DNA from: Hyalella azteca
Taxonomy: Eukaryota > Arthropoda > Malacostraca > Amphipoda > Hyalellidae
DNA length: 64,000 nucleotides
Direction: 5' to 3'
Assembly: GCF_000764305.2 (NCBI RefSeq)
Contig: NW_025934689.1
Span: 1-64,000 of the forward strand
The position numbers and the translations under genes were made by a program. Of the stretch, positions 27,601 to 33,600 are shown piece by piece (positions within the stretch are counted from its first letter, which is position 1; every line of letters begins with the position of its first letter). A model generated the notes under the pieces. It saw only the letters and a program-made list of their open reading frames with translations, did not search any database and was not told the origin of the DNA.

Positions 27601-30600
27601 CCGGACCTATAAGAACGACCCAGCGCTGGGGGTGCTGATGTACTCGTGCTAATTTCAACCATTCTTTGTCTGGTATCTTCTTGGTAAAACCGTACATCAA
27701 CCGTTCTTATTCTCTTGCCAGAACCGTACGCTTAAGAACGACCCAGTGCTGGGTGTGCTGATGTCTGGTGAGCATTTGGTGCTGCAGTCCGTGACTCGGG
27801 ACTGGAGCGGCACTTTTTCCTGTACAGCTGCCAACTCCGTCGCCTCCGTGGTCTCCAACACCATCAACATCAGCATCTTATGTGAGCTATTGAAACAATG
27901 AATCACCACTGCTGTTGATCAAATTTGTAACTGAAATTTTGAATATAGTTACTCGCCTGCTTTGTCAGCTATAGAAGCAATGAAACAACACTGCTGTAAA
28001 TTCTAAGATGGAACATAATTTCGATGACATTTACTCTACTGCTTTGTGGGCATTCAGTTATAAAAATATTTGTAAGCAATTTATCATAGGTCAAAAATAA
28101 TTGTGAGAAAATTACTAAAATTTTTGTGAACTAATTTCCTTGCAATGCAAGCAATAACCAAATTAAAAACTCCATGCGGGTGCGATGATCCCAGAAAACA
28201 CTAAAACCTGATAATTGGCATTCGAATATCTAGTTAATTATCAACAATTATATTGAAATATTATGATTTTTAATTTCAAATCCTAATTTTTAAATTCATA
28301 TAAGAAATGAGAGCGTTAAAATTAAATGTTTCATCATTAATCTAAAATAAGGGAGCACAATATCCAATTGATCAATTATCAGCAAAACGATGGGAGTTGT
28401 TGTATTTATTTTTACAGCTGTTTGGTCTCAAACACAGTGAAAATTACCATGATTTATACAGATACTTTCCCTGAAACAGTCTATATATCGCCACCAGATG
28501 CTCCGGTGTGCTCGATAAAAGTGAGACGCGTGCATCAGGTTCAATTGGGCGAGTACGTCAGTTTGTCGTGTAAGATTGAAGCCCAGCCCATCGACGTACA
28601 GTTCGAGTGGACGTTTGCTACCAACGTTTCAAAGGTAATCAACGTTATAAGCAGTTAATAGCAATCGAAAAGATATGATTAACTTTTCTTAAGCAGATGG
28701 AATACGATGAGTATTCAAAACCTTGAAACTGAAAGTCTACTATCACATAAGATTCTTAATGCCGTAATCTTTTGACAAAACCCCTTATGTAAAATTTACA
28801 TTTGCATGTTTTATCTTCTTGAATTCGAATGTCATGTTAGCGGAAATGGTTGATCTTAATTAGTTAACTCATATGGAACATATTCATATTTTTTTCGTGC
28901 ATCAATTCTACATACAAATCTATACAAACCCAAATCTCAGACTGCATCCAAAAATGTTTCGTTGATACTACACTTGAAGTACACATGTTTTCAATTGGCA
29001 GTTTGTTTCTATTTAACTGAATCCCCTCCTGCATGCATTCATTTCTGAACACATTTTCTCCGTATCTGAGGGAAATTTTTCCCTCAGCAAGAGCTGGTGT
29101 CGGAAGAGTGGGTTCGGTCATCAGAACAGCAATCACGACTCAGGTACCGGCCTGAGAAGCTTTATGACTACGGAATTATTCGCTGCTTTGCCATCAATGC
29201 TATCGGCAAGCAGAAACAACCGTGCGAATATTCCGTCGAGCCTGCCCCAGGTGAGATTAATGTTCTCCATATAAGATTTTGACCAGCGGAGTGCACCTGC
29301 CTAAGAAGATTTCATTGTATTCGTAGCAAGGGAGATCAAGCTTAGATCTTTGATTGATATTTAGGATAGATTCTTCAATTTTCAGGAGGTGTGAAAATTA
29401 AAATGGTTTCCAGCGGATGTAAAATAAGATATTTGTTGTCAGAAATATTAATCGCGGAGAAGCTTGGGACATAGAAATTAAGGGTTTTTGAACAGCCCTA
29501 AATTAGCGTTTTTTTCAAAATTTGGGATTTTTATTGTACGAGTACTTTGCAACTTTTGTATCTAATTAAAGGAAGCCAAAAAGTAATTCCAGATTAATTG
29601 TACACAATAGAAGTTAAATGCATCTTTAGACAAACACTGCATTAAGCGCTTCGTTGCACATAAGGTTCTTAGAGTGAAGTGATCGCAAGATTTTTAAGCT
29701 TAAAATAAACTTCCACAACTTCCACAGTAAAACTGAATTAATAAAAATTAACATCACAGGTTAATGAGAATCGTGAACTTTTCCCCAACTTTTCCATTAT
29801 TTTTTTTAACAAACGGAAAGTTAAACCAAATTACTTTCAGAAAAAAGGCTTAATGAGGTTATTAGAATGCAAGAGCTTCAATTGTCTTTTATCACTTGAA
29901 GATAATTAAAAATATATGTAAATGTAGCAAAACTCAAGGTCTGCGTTTCATAATTAATATATATGTATATCAATAATATTCACTTGAAATATGTGATCAA
30001 AAATTACTTAAACTTAATTTATTTTAGGATTAGTTATTATGTGTACTCGTAATATTTTGTACTATTATAAATAATAATTGATAATTTACACATTGTTCCC
30101 ATTCCAACCATTTTTAGTTTAAAATTTCTGTTGGTAAAATTAGTTGCTTTTATTTAAAAAAAATGCAAATTTTACATTCTGATTAGTCATCCGTTTAAAA
30201 TAAGTTAAAGATAATAATGCGCAAATATTCTTTAAATTTTAAAATATTACCATTTATTTTCGATTCGTTCAGCTCCTGTTCCTCCGACGTTGAACTGCTC
30301 AGTGACGAACCAGTCTTGGCACAGCCTCAACGTTCACTGCGAACTTAATCAAGAAAACTCGACTGCTGTCGAGCGCTCCAGACTGACGCTCGACAGTCAA
30401 GAAATGAAGGTGAAATACAGTTCTCTTATATTTCAGTAATGATATAGATTTCTTCCTTATTTATCTTCATCGTCCCGGAACATTACAATAGAATTGCTTT
30501 AACCACTAAGATTTGCATTTGCTTACGTGCTCTTTTATATCATGTCTTCGAACTTGGCGAATTTTGTACCTCTATTTTTGTCATTTCTCTTTAAAAAAAT

Positions 30601-33600
30601 TTTAGGAACTGTATAATTTTGAATGCCCATCGTATATATCATACACACAAACAGGTATTTTCTAATTTATTTACTATTTACCCATTGATTGAATCTAAAT
30701 GTCTAGTAAAATTGTAAAATAAATTTGTTGCAAATTCTCCCTAAGATGTAAATAAAGAAACATTTTAATCATGTCGTATAATATCCAATCAAGTTGAGAG
30801 ATATTGCATCTCTGCGTGGCAGCCTTTGATGTGGAAGGCCTTGAATTATGTTATTAGATTAAACTTCGTCTCGCCAATAGATGCTAACAAATATCTGCTT
30901 CACTCTCACAATTGGCAGACAATTTTCTTCTCATGTGAGCAGCTGCACGATGCTACATCAAACTTATCAGCATCATATAATGCGCACTTTGAAAGTTAAT
31001 TTAAATAAATTTAAACGTATGTCACCACGTTTGTTTCGTATAAATTTTATTTTGAAATATTATGCGAAATTTAGTCGAGCACTATTGTGTACATAATTAC
31101 AAATTAAGGTAATGTAAATTATAATAAATTGAGTGACTCAAAATCGCACATCTTGAAATATTTAACGAAGAAAAGTTTTATGAATGAAAATTATTTCAGC
31201 CGAGGCTAATATTTTAATTTTTTCTCATTTTAGTACATGTCATTCTAACTTTTTAAACCAAATTGACAGATTTAACGCTCTGATTAATAAAAGTTTGACT
31301 TTGATATTCCTGTTGCATCGCTTATTTGACTTACATGAAAACAACGTTGGCGAAATGAAATGAATTCTGAAATGAACTCAAGCAGCGGGTAAAAATTGAA
31401 AAGACATTAGAATACCGTTCGATGCGAAGGGTGATATAGGAGATTTCCCTTTGATTCAACGTTGGATGATTTATTGCGTTAAAATAGCGAATCTTGGACG
31501 GGAAATATTATTAAAAAAGTTGAGTGCTTCTAATATAAATGGATTCATGCACCAAATTAAATAAACATGAATAAACAACTTGTAATTATTGTTTTTAATC
31601 AAAGTTCCTATCATTACAGCATAAAATTCATGAACGTATTTATAAAAAATCGTATTAGTTTTTTGCAATGTAATTTTCATGACTAGACTTTTTTCCTTGA
31701 AAATAATGTCGAAAACTTGAGCTGTGAGAGACAGGCTAACTATTTTAATTTTGTAAATCCATTGACATCAAAATTTTGTTTGATTGATATTGTCCTGGTA
31801 TCTTTTCAATATCATAACCTACCCGGCATCTGACGTTGAAATAATGTGCATTAATGTTAATACGGAATCTACTCTTCTCAACATTATTTCAACGTCATTT
31901 GCCTGAAGCGCTGTAATTGTTTAAAGACTCAAGGGGCAATAATAACCGTTTTAACTAATACTATGCGTTTGGATTTAATAAATTCGAATATGTTGCTCAT
32001 CTCTAATTATTCAAATCTGCAAAAAAATATTTATAGGATAAAATTATCTGCATGCCAGGAGCGCAAAGAACTCGAGGCTCTTTTAGAGGAGTGGGAGACT
32101 GGAGACGCTGCACCTCAGCACGCGCAGGGGGCTGCGGAGGCAGCCGGTGACGTCACAACTTTCTTTACTCTCACAGTTGAGAGCCTGAACTCTCAACAAG
32201 TCTTCTATAATGCCACCAGTACGTGGATAAAAATTATATTGAGTATGTTTTGGATATTGTTTGAGTCATACTAATGTACACACTCACAATAAAGAGCTCG
32301 AACTCCCAACAAGTCTTCTACAATGCCACTAGTACGTGGACAAAAATTATATTGTGTATGTTTTGATATTGTTTGACTCTTAACTATGTAAACACTCACA
32401 ATAAAGAGCTTGAACTCCCAACAAGTCTTCTATAATGCCACCAGTACGTGGATGAAAAAATTATATTTTGCATGTTTTGGATATTGTTTGACTCTTAATC
32501 ATGTACACACTCACAATAAAGAACTTGAACTCCCAACAAGTCTTCTATATAATACAGACAGTACGTGGATGAAAAATTATATTTTGTATCTTTTGAATAA
32601 TCTTTGACTCTTAATCATGTACACACTCACAATAAAGAGCTTGAACGACAAGTAAGTGTTTATAATGCAACAACTACATCAATAAATATTATTGATTCAA
32701 AGTTTGAACAATGCTAGACCCTTAACCGTATTTGTACGCATGGTAAAGTTTTTGAAAATTCTACTAGTCCTATATAAAGCCATAAGTACGTTAACAAATG
32801 ATGAAATTACATGTTTTTCATGAATATTCAAACTCGAGACTGATTCCTTTCAGTGTCACAGTAATTTAAAAATTGTGTACGCATATTTTTGACCATAAAC
32901 AGGGCACCTTTGAATTATAAATATGTAGAGTCCATTTGCAAGAAAGATTGCATTCATCGGTCAATTTCCAGGTTTCCTTCGTCATTCTACATCTTCATTT
33001 TCCTGAGAGCAAAAGATTCATATGAACCAATATCACGCCTATCTGACTTATCACCTCGCAGATAACATCGGGACGTTCTCGGTGTCAGGTCTCACTGCGG
33101 GTGTCGACTATTCTTTGACTATCACCGCCATGACACATCTCGGCCCCACCGAACCTCTCACTTTGACGGCACTCACATTACGGGCGGCAGAAAATAGAAT
33201 AAGTGAGTGTCTGTAATTCAGTAGGAGTTCTTATATTATTAGGAAAATTTTTAGTATAGGGAAATAAAATATGTAAGTGTCTGTAATTCAGTGGGAGTTC
33301 TTATATTATTCTGAAAATTTTTGGCAGCGGGAAATGAAATATGTGAGTGTCTGTAATTCCGTGAGAGTTCTTATATTATTCGGAAAATTTTTGGCAGTGG
33401 GAAATAAAATATGTGAGTGTCTGTAATTCCGTGGGAATTATTATATTATTCGGAAAATATTTTGCAGCGGGAAATGAAATATGTGAGTGTCTGCAATTCA
33501 GCGGGAATTTCTATATTATTCGGTAAAATTTTGACAGCGTGAAATAGTAGCTTTCAGTGAATGCAATTCAGCCAATAATTTTAAAAAGATAGCGAATTTC

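Larger units (their letters stand above)
21959..32680 (+). repeat. Tandem duplication, copy B (Ig2 second-half exon plus B1-B8)
   Basis: Second copy of the unit. All eight exon lengths equal those of copy A (179, 277, 131, 160, 137, 163, 137, 160; sum 1344). Introns vary from nearly identical to clearly diverged with indels. It ends in an expanded A8-type tail array, after which sequence is single-copy. Confidence 0.92.
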
